A DNA stretch of 22,379 nucleotides from Phycisphaerae bacterium (GTDB taxonomy: Bacteria; Planctomycetota; Phycisphaerae; UBA1845; Fen-1342): assembly GCA_016935035.1 (NCBI GenBank), contig JAFGRR010000426.1, positions 1 to 22,379 of the forward strand, read 5' to 3'. The notes beneath the pieces are model-generated. The model was given only the letters and a program-made list of their open reading frames with translations, ran no database searches and was not told where the DNA came from. The translations under genes were made by a program, and so were the position numbers. Below are positions 7,336 through 15,287 of this stretch, one piece after another (the first letter of the stretch is position 1; the number at the start of each line of letters is the position of its first letter).

Positions 7336-7773
7336 ATGGACAACGGATCAGGAGGCTTTGCCGTCAGGGTCGTCTGTGGTCTGCTGCTGATAGGCGTGTT
7401 AGTGGCCGTCATCTGGGTCGGGCGGATGTCGCCGTTGCTTCAGGCCGCGTGCACGCTGGTCACCGTCGTGGCAATGGTGCCACTGATGTTCAGCGGCGGC
7501 ACATCCGCGCAGGTGCAGGCCGAGACTGTCAACGCTAAAGCCGTGACGACCGACGCGCTGCGCATAACAGGTGGGCGGCACGGTGGCGTCGAACTCGCCT
7601 GGAACGCGGACTTGCGCGAGTTCAAGATCAACCTGAAGGACGTGCGCGACGAACCGTTGGCAACGTTCGTCATGTCGCTCGACGAACAGCGGCCTATCGT
7701 GCTCTACGACGACAGCAGCCGCAAGATGCACGTCATCAAGACCGAGAGCTTCGAAGACCACACGCGCTACTAA
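7336..7773 (+). CDS. Hypothetical two-helix membrane protein
   Basis: A 145-residue protein I do not recognise. The ATG at 7336 has GGGAGG (7322-7327) 8 bases upstream and is preferred over the in-frame ATG at 7264. Two hydrophobic helices are visible near the N-terminus (AVRVVCGLLLIGVLVAVIWVG and LLQAACTLVTVVAMVPLMF). They are followed by a soluble, beta-rich C-terminal domain of about 75 residues (from TTDALRITGGRHGGVELAWN to the end). This domain is rich in charged residues and has the look of a short antiparallel sheet. The gene stands alone, after the chemoreceptor terminator and before a convergent gene. Codon use looks like its neighbours, so the coding call is reasonable. No function is proposed. 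Confidence 0.6.
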   Translation: MDNGSGGFAVRVVCGLLLIGVLVAVIWVGRMSPLLQAACTLVTVVAMVPLMFSGGTSAQVQAETVNAKAVTTDALRITGGRHGGVELAWNADLREFKINLKDVRDEPLATFVMSLDEQRPIVLYDDSSRKMHVIKTESFEDHTRY

Positions 7774-7922
7774 ACAGAGCCCGAAGCGGAAGCGAGGGAC
7801 ATATTCGGGGAAGTAGGAAGTCAGAAGTGAAGCAGCGAACGCTGATCAACGGCCATTGCGCTAGTCGCTGGACGGACGATTCAGATACGACGTGACGGGC
7901 CAATGCCCAAAACAACGCCGCG

Positions 7923-7949
7923 GCGGGCGGACATTGGGTTTCCGCCCGC
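7923..7949 (-). terminator. Intrinsic terminator of the prenyltransferase-repeat gene
   Basis: GCGGGCGGA (7923-7931) and TCCGCCCGC (7941-7949) form a perfect 9-bp stem with a 9-base loop. It lies 15 bp past the minus-strand stop at 7965. On the minus strand it is followed, after a few bases, by TTGTTTTGG. Confidence 0.55.
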
Positions 7950-7964
7950 GCTGGTGTAGGTTGC

Positions 7965-9173
7965 CTATTCGGATGCCTCGCCCGGAAACGCCACCTGAAG
8001 CGCCAGCATCGAGTACGCCGTCGTCAAAGTGGCTTTGCCCTCGTGCCAGCGGTCGGCCTCGTTGACCCAGCTTCCGTCCTTGCGCTGTTGCTTGGCGAGC
8101 GCGGCGACCAACTCCTGTCGCCAGTCGTGCGGTTTTCCGCTGCTGTCGGTAATCACGTCCTCGTCGCAGGCATCCATGGCCCGACCGAACACGTGGTAGT
8201 AATAGAACAGGCCTTGCAGCGATTGGCCACCCGGCATATTCGGGTTGTGGTCGAGCGTCCAGTTGGCGCTGATCCATTCCAGCGCGGCCTTCACACGCGG
8301 GTCATCTTTCGACAGGCCTGCGTAGAGCATGCTTTTGAGGCCGGCGTAAGTTATCGAGCCGTAGCAGCGCAGCTCCGTGCGGCCGTCGATCTCGACCGTG
8401 CCAGCCTTGCTTTCGCCGCCGTTGGCCGTGGCATAGATGAACCCACCTTGCGATGAGCCCTGGGCGTATGGCTGGTCGTTGCTCTCGCCGCGCATCTGGC
8501 AGCGCTGGATGAAGATCAGCGCCTTCTGGTACGCCGGATCATCTTTGGGCAACCCGCTGTCCTTCAGGGCTTCAAGCATCATCTGCGTATTCGACAGGTC
8601 CGGCCGCTTGTGCTGCCCATAGCCTGCACCGCCGTAGAAAATGTCGTCGACGGATTTTTCCTCACCCTCATCCCACTGCCCTTTGATGAGGAAATCTCGC
8701 AGGGCCTGGATTTGCTTGGCGTGCTCGCTGTCCTTGAGCGCGGCCAGCATCGAGAGAGCCACGCTTGACTCGTAGTTTTGAAGCAGCCCCTCGGGGCTGT
8801 AGATTCCGCCGTCCTCGCGTTGGAACTTGAGCACGAACTCGAGCCCCCGTTTGACCGCTGGATGCTCGGGGCCGATTTTCGGTTGCTGGATGAGGGCTTT
8901 CAGGACGAGGCAGGAGATGCCCGGGCCAGTCTCGGAGTCCCAGCCACCATCCTGGCCCTGTGTGGCGATCAGATACTCGGCGCCGCGCGCGGTCATGGCG
9001 CTGGCGCGCATCCGCGTGAGTTCCTGGAGCTTGGCTTGGGTCGGTTGCTTGGTTTCGGCGGCGGTTGGGGGTTTGGCCGTCTGGCCAGCCTGCTGCGCCA
9101 TTCCGATGGGAACCACGAGTAGCATGCTCAATACGATGCCGTGCCACACGTGTCGATTCACTCTTGTGGTCAT
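7965..9173 (-). CDS. Secreted prenyltransferase/squalene-oxidase repeat protein
   Basis: A 402-residue protein with a signal peptide (MTTRVNRHVWHGIVLSMLLVVPIGMAQQ). An alpha/alpha-toroid of prenyltransferase/squalene-oxidase type repeats follows. QW-like repeat motifs are visible as QGQDGGW, FQREDGGIY, QGSSQGGFIY and QQRKDGSW. An Ala/Thr/Lys/Gln-rich linker separates the signal from the repeats. No DxDD or DCTAE-type cyclase motif is seen, so it is probably not a terpene cyclase. Such exported repeat proteins are common and uncharacterised in Planctomycetes. The start has GGGAG about 8 bases upstream. It lies 66 bp downstream of the metallopeptidase gene on the same strand, so the two may form an operon. 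Confidence 0.85.
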   Translation of the reverse strand: MTTRVNRHVWHGIVLSMLLVVPIGMAQQAGQTAKPPTAAETKQPTQAKLQELTRMRASAMTARGAEYLIATQGQDGGWDSETGPGISCLVLKALIQQPKIGPEHPAVKRGLEFVLKFQREDGGIYSPEGLLQNYESSVALSMLAALKDSEHAKQIQALRDFLIKGQWDEGEEKSVDDIFYGGAGYGQHKRPDLSNTQMMLEALKDSGLPKDDPAYQKALIFIQRCQMRGESNDQPYAQGSSQGGFIYATANGGESKAGTVEIDGRTELRCYGSITYAGLKSMLYAGLSKDDPRVKAALEWISANWTLDHNPNMPGGQSLQGLFYYYHVFGRAMDACDEDVITDSSGKPHDWRQELVAALAKQQRKDGSWVNEADRWHEGKATLTTAYSMLALQVAFPGEASE

Positions 9174-9239
9174 CTTCGCACTCCCGTTATGTCTTGCCGC
9201 TGCGGTGCAGGCTCGCGGCCCGTGATTGCGTCCTGGTTC

Positions 9240-9614
9240 TCACTCATACCCCAAATTCGCCAGCCGGTCCTCGTCCATGCCAAAATGGTGGCCGATTTCG
9301 TGCAGGACCGTGATGCGGATTTCCGCTATCAGCTCTTCGCGCGATTCGCACATCTCGCACAAGTTGTCGCGGAAGATCAGGATGCGGTCAAACATCGGCG
9401 ATCCGCCATGTTCGAGCATCTGGTCCTCAACCGGGCAGCCGACGTACAGCCCCAGGAGATCATCCTCAACGTCCTCCTCGCGCATCAGCTTTTCCGTCGG
9501 TCGCTCCCAGACTTCGATGCTCACGTTCTCCAGGTATGGTCGCAGCGTCGATGGCACGCTTGCCAACGCATCCTGCACCACCCCGTCGAACTCCTGCTCC
9601 GACATCTGTATCAT
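9240..9614 (-). CDS. Zincin-like metallopeptidase family protein
   Basis: A 124-residue single-domain protein of the small bacterial metallopeptidase family (Pfam Zincin_1, formerly DUF1025). The zinc-site motif HEIGHHFG is followed by M-DEDRLANLGYE, the typical family C-terminus. The N-terminal MSEQEFDGVVQDALASVP-type helix and the central IEVWERPT and LLGLYVG segments fit the family. Its cellular substrate is unknown and there is no signal peptide. Start alternatives are GTG at 9620, ATG at 9614 and ATG at 9605; none has a strong ribosome site, and 9614 is a compromise. It is divergent from the S49 peptidase gene and upstream of the prenyltransferase-repeat gene. Confidence 0.88.
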   Translation of the reverse strand: MIQMSEQEFDGVVQDALASVPSTLRPYLENVSIEVWERPTEKLMREEDVEDDLLGLYVGCPVEDQMLEHGGSPMFDRILIFRDNLCEMCESREELIAEIRITVLHEIGHHFGMDEDRLANLGYE

Positions 9615-9702
9615 TCGCACATATCCCGTGGCCAGACGCCGCCCGTCGGTCGCGGCTTTCGCACTGCCCGCCGCTAAGCAGCTTAAAGGAGTTCATGACG
9701 TG

Positions 9703-10770
9703 ATGGAACTAGCCAATCTCCGCCGAACGCCCCAACCGATCCTAAACATCTGCGAAAAGTGCGGTCCACGCCGGCTCGTGCTACCCATGCTCATAGCGGT
9801 GGCGGTGCTGATCGGCGGCTGCGGGCCGACGTCGTTCCTGATTACGCCGGTGCCGGCGGATCGCGAACTAGACGAGTCGGTTCTGATTCGCGAGAGCGCC
9901 TGGACTAGCACGCGCATCGCCCTGATCGACGTCGACGGCGTGCTGGCCAATTCACGCCCCACCTCGCTGGTCGGAACCACCGGCGAAAACCCCGTCTCGC
10001 TCTTCAAGGAGAAGCTAGACCGGGCCGCCAGCGACAAACGCGTCAAGGCCATCGTGCTGCGCATCAACTCCCCCGGCGGCACCGTTACCGCCAGCGATCT
10101 GATGTACACCGAGCTGATGCGTTTCAAGCAGCGCACCGGCAAACCCGTAGTCGCCTGCATGCTCGACGTCGCGGCTTCCGGCGGCTACTACGTCGCCTGT
10201 GCCGCCGACACGATCATTGCCCATCCAACGACTGTGACCGGCAGTATCGGCGTCATAATGATGGCCCCCAATATCTCCGACACGCTCTCACGCATCGGTG
10301 CCTACGTGCACATTTTCAAGTCCGGCGAGATGAAAGACGCCGGCTCACCGTTCCGCGAGATGGCACCCGCCGACCGCGAGCTGTTTCAGAAGCTGATTGA
10401 TGACATGTACGCCCGATTCCTCGCCGTGGTGGCGGCGGGGCGGCCTGACCTGCCCGAGCAGCGCCTGCGTGAACTGGCCGACGGCCGCGTGTTCCTCGCG
10501 CCGGATGCCCTTGAAAACGGACTGATTGACTCGATCGGAACGCTGGAGGACGCCATCGGCGAGGCCAAGGGCCGCGCCGGCCTGGTGGACGCCAACGTGT
10601 TGGTTGTCGAGTACGCGCGGCCGCTGGCTCACCGGCCGAACGTCTACGCCCGCGCGGATGCGCCGACGCCAGCGGCTGGCAGCCAGATCAATTTGGTAAA
10701 TGTCGAGTTGCCGCCCTGGTTGGCGCACTCGACACCCCAGATGCTCTATATGTGGGCGCCGGGCTGGTAG
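9703..10770 (+). CDS. sppA: Signal peptide peptidase SppA-type S49 serine protease, lipoprotein
   Basis: A 355-residue membrane-anchored peptidase that would degrade leftover signal peptides or membrane proteins. A hydrophobic helix ends in a lipobox, LIGGC, with the lipid-modified cysteine at about residue 40. The S49 core follows: VKAIVLRINSPGGTVTASD, the nucleophile serine at about 159 in DVAASGGYYVA, and the catalytic lysine at about 211 in KSGEMKDAGSPFR. The 52-residue spacing matches the Ser-Lys dyad of the short, single-domain SppA type. AGGAG (9687-9691) lies 8 bases before a GTG at 9700 and 11 before the ATG at 9703, so the start may be the GTG. The frame stays open upstream to 9226, but that part is antisense to the metallopeptidase. 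Its 3' end overlaps the convergent HDOD-GGDEF gene by 83 bp. Confidence 0.88.
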   Translation: MELANLRRTPQPILNICEKCGPRRLVLPMLIAVAVLIGGCGPTSFLITPVPADRELDESVLIRESAWTSTRIALIDVDGVLANSRPTSLVGTTGENPVSLFKEKLDRAASDKRVKAIVLRINSPGGTVTASDLMYTELMRFKQRTGKPVVACMLDVAASGGYYVACAADTIIAHPTTVTGSIGVIMMAPNISDTLSRIGAYVHIFKSGEMKDAGSPFREMAPADRELFQKLIDDMYARFLAVVAAGRPDLPEQRLRELADGRVFLAPDALENGLIDSIGTLEDAIGEAKGRAGLVDANVLVVEYARPLAHRPNVYARADAPTPAAGSQINLVNVELPPWLAHSTPQMLYMWAPGW

Positions 10771-12304
10771 GTCGCTTCCCTGGTTGCTCCGTAGCGGCCT
10801 CGACACGGTTGCGGCCGCCCTGCTTGGCGCGATACATGCGCATGTCCGCCGCCTCGATCAGTCGCGCGGCTGAGATTGTCTCGGAGGCCGCGGCCGCCAC
10901 TGCCGTTCCCAAGCTGGCCGTTATGCGCAGTTGCTGCTCGTTGTGGTACGCCGGCGTCGCGGCAATCGCGCCGCGAATCTGCTCAGCCAGCGCGTTGATG
11001 TTGCTGGTTGCCTCACCCGTCAGGATGATCGCGAACTCCTCGCCGCCGTAGCGGGCGGCGAAGCCGATGTTGTGCACAACCTCCTGGATCGTTTGGCCGA
11101 CGCGGCGCAAGACGGCGTCACCGGCTTGGTGTCCGTGCGTGTCATTGCAGTGCTTGAAGTGGTCGATGTCCAACATGATCATGCCTAGCGGATGCCCCTG
11201 GGCCCTGGCGCGCGCGACTTCCTCGTCCAGACGCCGGTCGAACTCGGCCCGGTTCGCGAGCTTGGTTAGGGCATCATGCGCCGCCAGCTCCAGAATGGCT
11301 TTCTTTTCACCGTTGAGCCGCTCGGCTTCCGCCACCGCGGCCTGCGCCTTGCGGGTCGCCTGCGCGCGTTCCATTTCGGCTTGCATGCTCATTTGTGCAA
11401 GCTGGGCCGTGCCCTCGAGCTGGATGCGGGCGTAGTCCAGCGTTTCGCCGACCGATAGCGAGAAAGTGGCGGCGGTCTCGCGGACGTGCGTGTCTATGTC
11501 TGCAAGCAGTGCTTCGAGATCGGTCGGGGCGATGCCGGTGGACTCGATGCAGGAGGCCTTGACGCGTTCCAGTTGTTCAGATGGCATGTCCTGACAGAAC
11601 ACCGCCGCGATATCCGCTGCCGCGGCAAGCACCTGCGTCAGCGACTTCGAGTGGCTGGTCACCGCGGCCCGGATCTCGCCATGATGGGCGCCAACGGCCG
11701 TGGCCAGGACGTCCGGCAATCCCCAGGTCTGGAGCAGTTCCTGTCCTAGCCGCGCGTGGCTGATCCCGTGGGTCTCCTGCTCGACATCGGACAGCGGTCG
11801 AGTGGCGTCGTTGGCCAGCAGTTCCCGCGTGTTGAAGTTGGCATCGGCGCAACGCCAGGCGGCGATCATGCCGATGTCCGCCAACAGGCCGGCGACGAAA
11901 GCCTCCTCCGCCAACCGGGGAGCGACGGCCTTTGCCAGCAGTCGGGCCGCGACTGCGCAACTGATGGAGCGTCTCCAGTAACCGTCATAGTCGAACCGGT
12001 TGTCGGAGTCGGTTTTGATCATCTCGACCAGCGAGAAGCTGAGTGCCATGACGTTGATGGTGCGCAGCCCAAGCAACCCGACCGCCTGCTTTATCGAGCT
12101 GATCTCGCGCGGGATGCCGAAAAGCGACGAGTTGACTACGCGGAGGATCTTGCCGGTCAGCGCCGGATCGCTCTGGATCGCGCGTACCAGTTCGTCCATG
12201 GATGCGTCGTCGGCCTTCGTCAGACGCAGGACCTCGACCGCCACGGTCGGCAGTGAAGGGAGATTGTCGGCTTCCTTTATCCGCTCCAGAATCGAATTCT
12301 CCAT
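10688..12304 (-). CDS. HDOD domain and GGDEF diguanylate cyclase fusion
   Basis: A 538-residue cytoplasmic signalling protein. The HDOD domain spans about 10-210 (LPSLPTVAVEVLRL, IQSDPALTGKILRVVNSSLFG, IKQAVGLLGLRTI). Its HD-type dyad is replaced by AD in LLADIGM, as usual for HDOD. A coiled coil (about 300-340) leads to a GGDEF domain (about 341-505) with DALTKLANRAEFDRRL, LDIDHFKHCNDTHGHQAGD and an intact RYGGEEF, so synthesis of c-di-GMP is expected. The RxxD inhibitory site normally five residues before GGEEF reads HNIG here, so product inhibition through it is probably lost. The last ~35 residues are Pro/Ser/Thr/Arg-rich and are encoded in the overlap with the S49 gene. GGAGGAAGGA lies before the start. 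Confidence 0.92.
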   Translation of the reverse strand: MENSILERIKEADNLPSLPTVAVEVLRLTKADDASMDELVRAIQSDPALTGKILRVVNSSLFGIPREISSIKQAVGLLGLRTINVMALSFSLVEMIKTDSDNRFDYDGYWRRSISCAVAARLLAKAVAPRLAEEAFVAGLLADIGMIAAWRCADANFNTRELLANDATRPLSDVEQETHGISHARLGQELLQTWGLPDVLATAVGAHHGEIRAAVTSHSKSLTQVLAAAADIAAVFCQDMPSEQLERVKASCIESTGIAPTDLEALLADIDTHVRETAATFSLSVGETLDYARIQLEGTAQLAQMSMQAEMERAQATRKAQAAVAEAERLNGEKKAILELAAHDALTKLANRAEFDRRLDEEVARARAQGHPLGMIMLDIDHFKHCNDTHGHQAGDAVLRRVGQTIQEVVHNIGFAARYGGEEFAIILTGEATSNINALAEQIRGAIAATPAYHNEQQLRITASLGTAVAAAASETISAARLIEAADMRMYRAKQGGRNRVEAATEQPGKRPTSPAPTYRASGVSSAPTRAATRHLPN

Positions 12305-13308
12305 CTTGATCCTTCCTCCGTTGACGGGACTCAGTCCGTCCAGGAACGCACCTCGGATGGGGTACTTCTGTCCCGCTACCGTCTTCTGCCGCCATGCCGT
12401 CTGGCGATTTCACCCGAGAACATGCCCAGTACCAGAGTGCTGCCGCGCCGGTGATCTGTGCCGTCTCGCGTTGCCCGAACACCTGTTAATCGCGAGTACC
12501 CTGGACTCAGCGGCAGTACTCTTGTTTTCGGCTGAGCGCCGGACGGGCCTTAACAGCAGAAAGTCCGGCCCGGGCCAGCCGCCCGGACACGTCCAACGCG
12601 ACCTGCTGTGCCTGGCATGGCTCTTCGCCGGTCTGCCGACCGACAACCTCATGCCGCTGGGTATTAGCGGTCGGCGTCCACGTTTGAGCGCGTGCCCGGC
12701 GAGCCGCCGCCACCCAAAGCCAAGGCGAGTGACTCAACGAGGCGCACGCAATGCGGTCTCACGGGGCCGCCCAATCGTCAGATATGAGAGGTGTTGTCAC
12801 GTCGAGAACAGGAGAATGATCTGGTAAACAGGTTGCGAGCCAGCTCATAGACGGGGCCGAAACGACGTCGAGATTCGGCTTGGAGGCCGGCCGCGCCAGG
12901 TGTGCGGGACGCCGCCCATGTCGACATTCGCCCACGGGATTACGTATGAGATTCTGGGCGCGGCGGGGCCCCAATCGGTATGATCAAGAGTGGTGTCATG
13001 CGGGCGTGACGGCGGAGGTTCTCAACTCGGGGATTTCAGGCGCTCCGGTCGTCAACTGGTGTCCGCAGTTGTGCCACAACGTACGGGGCAGAATCGCCAG
13101 TTCCGTCGGCGGGGTTGTTTTGCTCGTGTACGAGTGGGTCCGTGGTCGGGTTCGGCAACACCTGTCTGTGATGGTGCTGCGGACTCGCTGGGGTGATGGA
13201 GTGCTCCCGGCCGCCACTCGGCTGCGGACACCATGATGGTCACCCGATCGGCTCTGATACTCGGTGTCAGAATCACGTCACTCTAATCACAAAAGGAGGG
13301 AGCAGTTC
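12305..13308. other. About 1 kb with no credible gene
   Basis: This gap separates the divergent HDOD-GGDEF (-) and PKD lipoprotein (+) genes. Open frames here are short, Arg/Pro/Ser-rich and without recognisable domains or good ribosome sites, so none is called. Minor structures seen are a bulged hairpin at 12323-12340 in the HDOD-GGDEF leader, a GCCGGAC/GTCCGGC pair (12538-12544 and 12563-12569), and a 7-bp hairpin at 13254-13270 before the lipoprotein ribosome site. No riboswitch family was recognised. It may contain long leaders, an unrecognised ncRNA or a decayed gene. Confidence 0.45.
13292..13300 (+). promoter_or_regulatory. Strong ribosome binding site of the PKD lipoprotein gene
   Basis: AAAGGAGGG lies 8 bases before the ATG at 13309. 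It selects this start over an in-frame upstream codon at 13264, and the lipoprotein signal then begins directly. Confidence 0.75.
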
Positions 13309-15138
13309 ATGTCACACTATTCGACCGGCCGTGGGGGGGCTGCATGGAGACTGTTGCCGGTGCTTGCATTGGCACTGGCCATGGGAGGGTGCCCCTCTAC
13401 TGCATACGAAAGCAGCGACGACAGCGACAGATCCTATGCTGACGTAGTCGAGTACGACGATCTAGTCGTCAGCATGAAGGACTTGTACGACGTCGAAGTC
13501 GGCGAGAGCATCAGTAGTTGGGAGGTCCATGTCACCGGTGGCAAGCCTCCGTATGCTTATGAATGGAGCCAGAGCAGCGGATCATCATGCGACATCACTC
13601 GCGCCGACAGCGCCAACTGCTCCATCAGCTTCCAGACAGCCGGGACTTTCAAGTTCAAGCTGCGCGTCGAGGATGATCGCGGGAAAAGCGCGACGGCGTA
13701 CACCACTGTCACGGTCTCCGAGCCAGAAGTCGAGGATGAACTGCTCCAGCTCGCGGAAGGTGTCGGCCCCGATTCCAGCGGCGTCATCAATAACCCAGGC
13801 ACCAATCTGAAGGTCGGACACATAGTCCACGGTGCGGGCGAGAATGGCACCGGATTTATCCGCCGCGTTACACGAGTAAGCCGCGACGAAAACGGTACGA
13901 TCACCAAGGCCTACACCGAACAGGTCTATCTCGCGGACGTGCTGCCCGCGAACACGCATGTGCGAGCGTCAACTCGCTGTCAGATTGCATCGGCGGGTGT
14001 GCCGAAGCTTCGTGACGCGGCCGCGACCTATCGCCTCGTGGATTTCAGCGACGAGACGCTTTACGAGAACTCCAACGTCAGGGTCTATTTCTCGGAAGGT
14101 TGGCTCGATTTCACACCGGAGGTCACCGTCGATTGCACGCTCGGTGCGGGGCTGATCAACACCGCGGTTTTCGAGGTGACCGGTTCAGTTGACGCCGCGC
14201 TCGTCATCAATGCCGAGGGAACCGCTGGTGCCACGCTCAACAAGAGCATCAATCTGAATGACATCTTCAACAACAAGCAACCTTGGTCGTTTCCGTTGAG
14301 CGGCGGCGTGATCCACGGCGTGGTGAACGTCTGGCTGTACGCGGGCATCGAGGGCAGCGTCAGCGGTACGGCGACCGCCGAGGCCGGCGCGCGGGCTGAC
14401 GCGAGCCTGACCATGGGCGCCTCGTACGAGTACGGCGAGGGCTGGGAGCCGATCTCTGAATTCAACCACAGTTGGAGCCAGGTCGGTCCCACCTTCGACC
14501 TGAGCGGTTCGCTCCATGGGCGCGTGTACATCTACCCCAAGGTTGAGGTCATGCTGTACAGCACAGTCGGTCCATACCTCGAAGTCGAGCCGTCCCTGAA
14601 CATCGACGCCGAGTATGACAACTACGTCATCGACTGGGAGCTCAGCGCATCGGTGGCGGCGCGGTGTGGCGGCCGGCTGGTGTTTTTCGGTCACGAGTTG
14701 GGCTCGATCGGACCGTTTGACCTGTTCGAGCACGCCGACACCAAGTACGTCATCAAGGATGGGCAGATTGATCTTACTCCGCCGCCCGACCCCAATGACG
14801 CCGTTGTCGAGGTGTACCGCACGATTACGAGCACCACTCGCGAGATCGATTTGCGTGCGTGGGATCACAGCATGGAAGACGGTGATCGCATCGACATTCT
14901 CGTCAATGGATATACCTATCGATCCAACCTGACGCTCACCAATTCGGGCACAACAGTCGGCATCTCTCTGCGCTCTGGCCACAACACGATCGACATCAAG
15001 GCCCTGAACGAAGGCACGTCGTCGCCGAACACGGCCGCGTTTTCGGTCACGGACGATGACGGCAACAAGCTGCTTCAGGAGGACTGGCATATGTACACTG
15101 GGGAGGTCAGCCGGCTGATCGTGATCTACTCGCCGTAG
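13309..15138 (+). CDS. Large lipoprotein with PKD-like domain and unknown beta-rich body
   Basis: A 609-residue exported protein. The lipoprotein signal is LLPVLALALAMGGC, with the cysteine at about residue 28, followed by a Ser/Asp-rich linker. A PKD-like Ig-fold domain spans about 48-135: GKPPYAYEWSQ, FQTAGTFKFKLRVEDDRGKSATAYTTVTV. The remaining ~470 residues are beta-rich and not recognised. They include Gly/Ala-rich alternating strands (VSGTATAEAGARADASLTMGA, LHGRVYIYPKVEVML) and a C-terminal segment (VVEVYRTITSTTREIDLRAW to the end) that could be another Ig-like domain. A cell-envelope or surface role is likely, but no enzymatic motif is visible. Cysteines in the first domain (SSCD and SANCS) could form a disulphide. 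The gene is followed by a strong hairpin shared with the convergent sigma-factor gene. Confidence 0.75.
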   Translation: MSHYSTGRGGAAWRLLPVLALALAMGGCPSTAYESSDDSDRSYADVVEYDDLVVSMKDLYDVEVGESISSWEVHVTGGKPPYAYEWSQSSGSSCDITRADSANCSISFQTAGTFKFKLRVEDDRGKSATAYTTVTVSEPEVEDELLQLAEGVGPDSSGVINNPGTNLKVGHIVHGAGENGTGFIRRVTRVSRDENGTITKAYTEQVYLADVLPANTHVRASTRCQIASAGVPKLRDAAATYRLVDFSDETLYENSNVRVYFSEGWLDFTPEVTVDCTLGAGLINTAVFEVTGSVDAALVINAEGTAGATLNKSINLNDIFNNKQPWSFPLSGGVIHGVVNVWLYAGIEGSVSGTATAEAGARADASLTMGASYEYGEGWEPISEFNHSWSQVGPTFDLSGSLHGRVYIYPKVEVMLYSTVGPYLEVEPSLNIDAEYDNYVIDWELSASVAARCGGRLVFFGHELGSIGPFDLFEHADTKYVIKDGQIDLTPPPDPNDAVVEVYRTITSTTREIDLRAWDHSMEDGDRIDILVNGYTYRSNLTLTNSGTTVGISLRSGHNTIDIKALNEGTSSPNTAAFSVTDDDGNKLLQEDWHMYTGEVSRLIVIYSP

Positions 15139-15192
15139 CGGTTGGGTGTGCCTTGTCGACCGGCCACCAGCCGTTTAACAGGAGGCATGGCA

Positions 15193-15225
15193 AAGCGGCC
15201 GGCTGGACCTCGCCGCCGGCCGCTT
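15193..15225. terminator. Hairpin between convergent genes, probable bidirectional terminator
   Basis: AAGCGGCCGGC (15193-15203) and GCCGGCCGCTT (15215-15225) form a perfect 11-bp stem with an 11-base loop. It lies 54 bp after the PKD lipoprotein stop and 62 bp after the sigma-factor stop on the other strand. T-tracts are short on both sides, so termination strength is uncertain. Confidence 0.6.
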
Positions 15226-15287
15226 AGCATCGGGTGTGCGTACGTCGGTCGTAAAGTGGCTCGTTCGACCGGCTTGTGTTGCCACGT

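Noticed and set aside
9226..9702. N-terminal extension of the S49 peptidase frame
   Set aside because: It lies antisense to the metallopeptidase with its HEIGHH motif. The lipoprotein signal and AGGAG site place the start near 9700-9703.
12541..12600. Possible c-di-GMP riboswitch near the HDOD-GGDEF gene
   Set aside because: The conserved GEMM core sequences are not present; there is only a simple GC-rich stem.
12611..12627. Sigma-54-like site (TGGCATGGCTCTTCGC)
   Set aside because: The -12 half does not contain the required GC dinucleotide at the right spacing, so it is not credible.
12000..12827. 275-codon plus-strand open frame overlapping the start of the HDOD-GGDEF gene
   Set aside because: Its first half is antisense to a gene with clear domains, its second half is Arg/Pro/Ser-rich without motifs, and there is no supporting ribosome site.
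12880..13236. 118-codon plus-strand open frame in the large gap
   Set aside because: There is no domain, its composition looks like translated non-coding GC-rich DNA, and no ribosome site precedes it.
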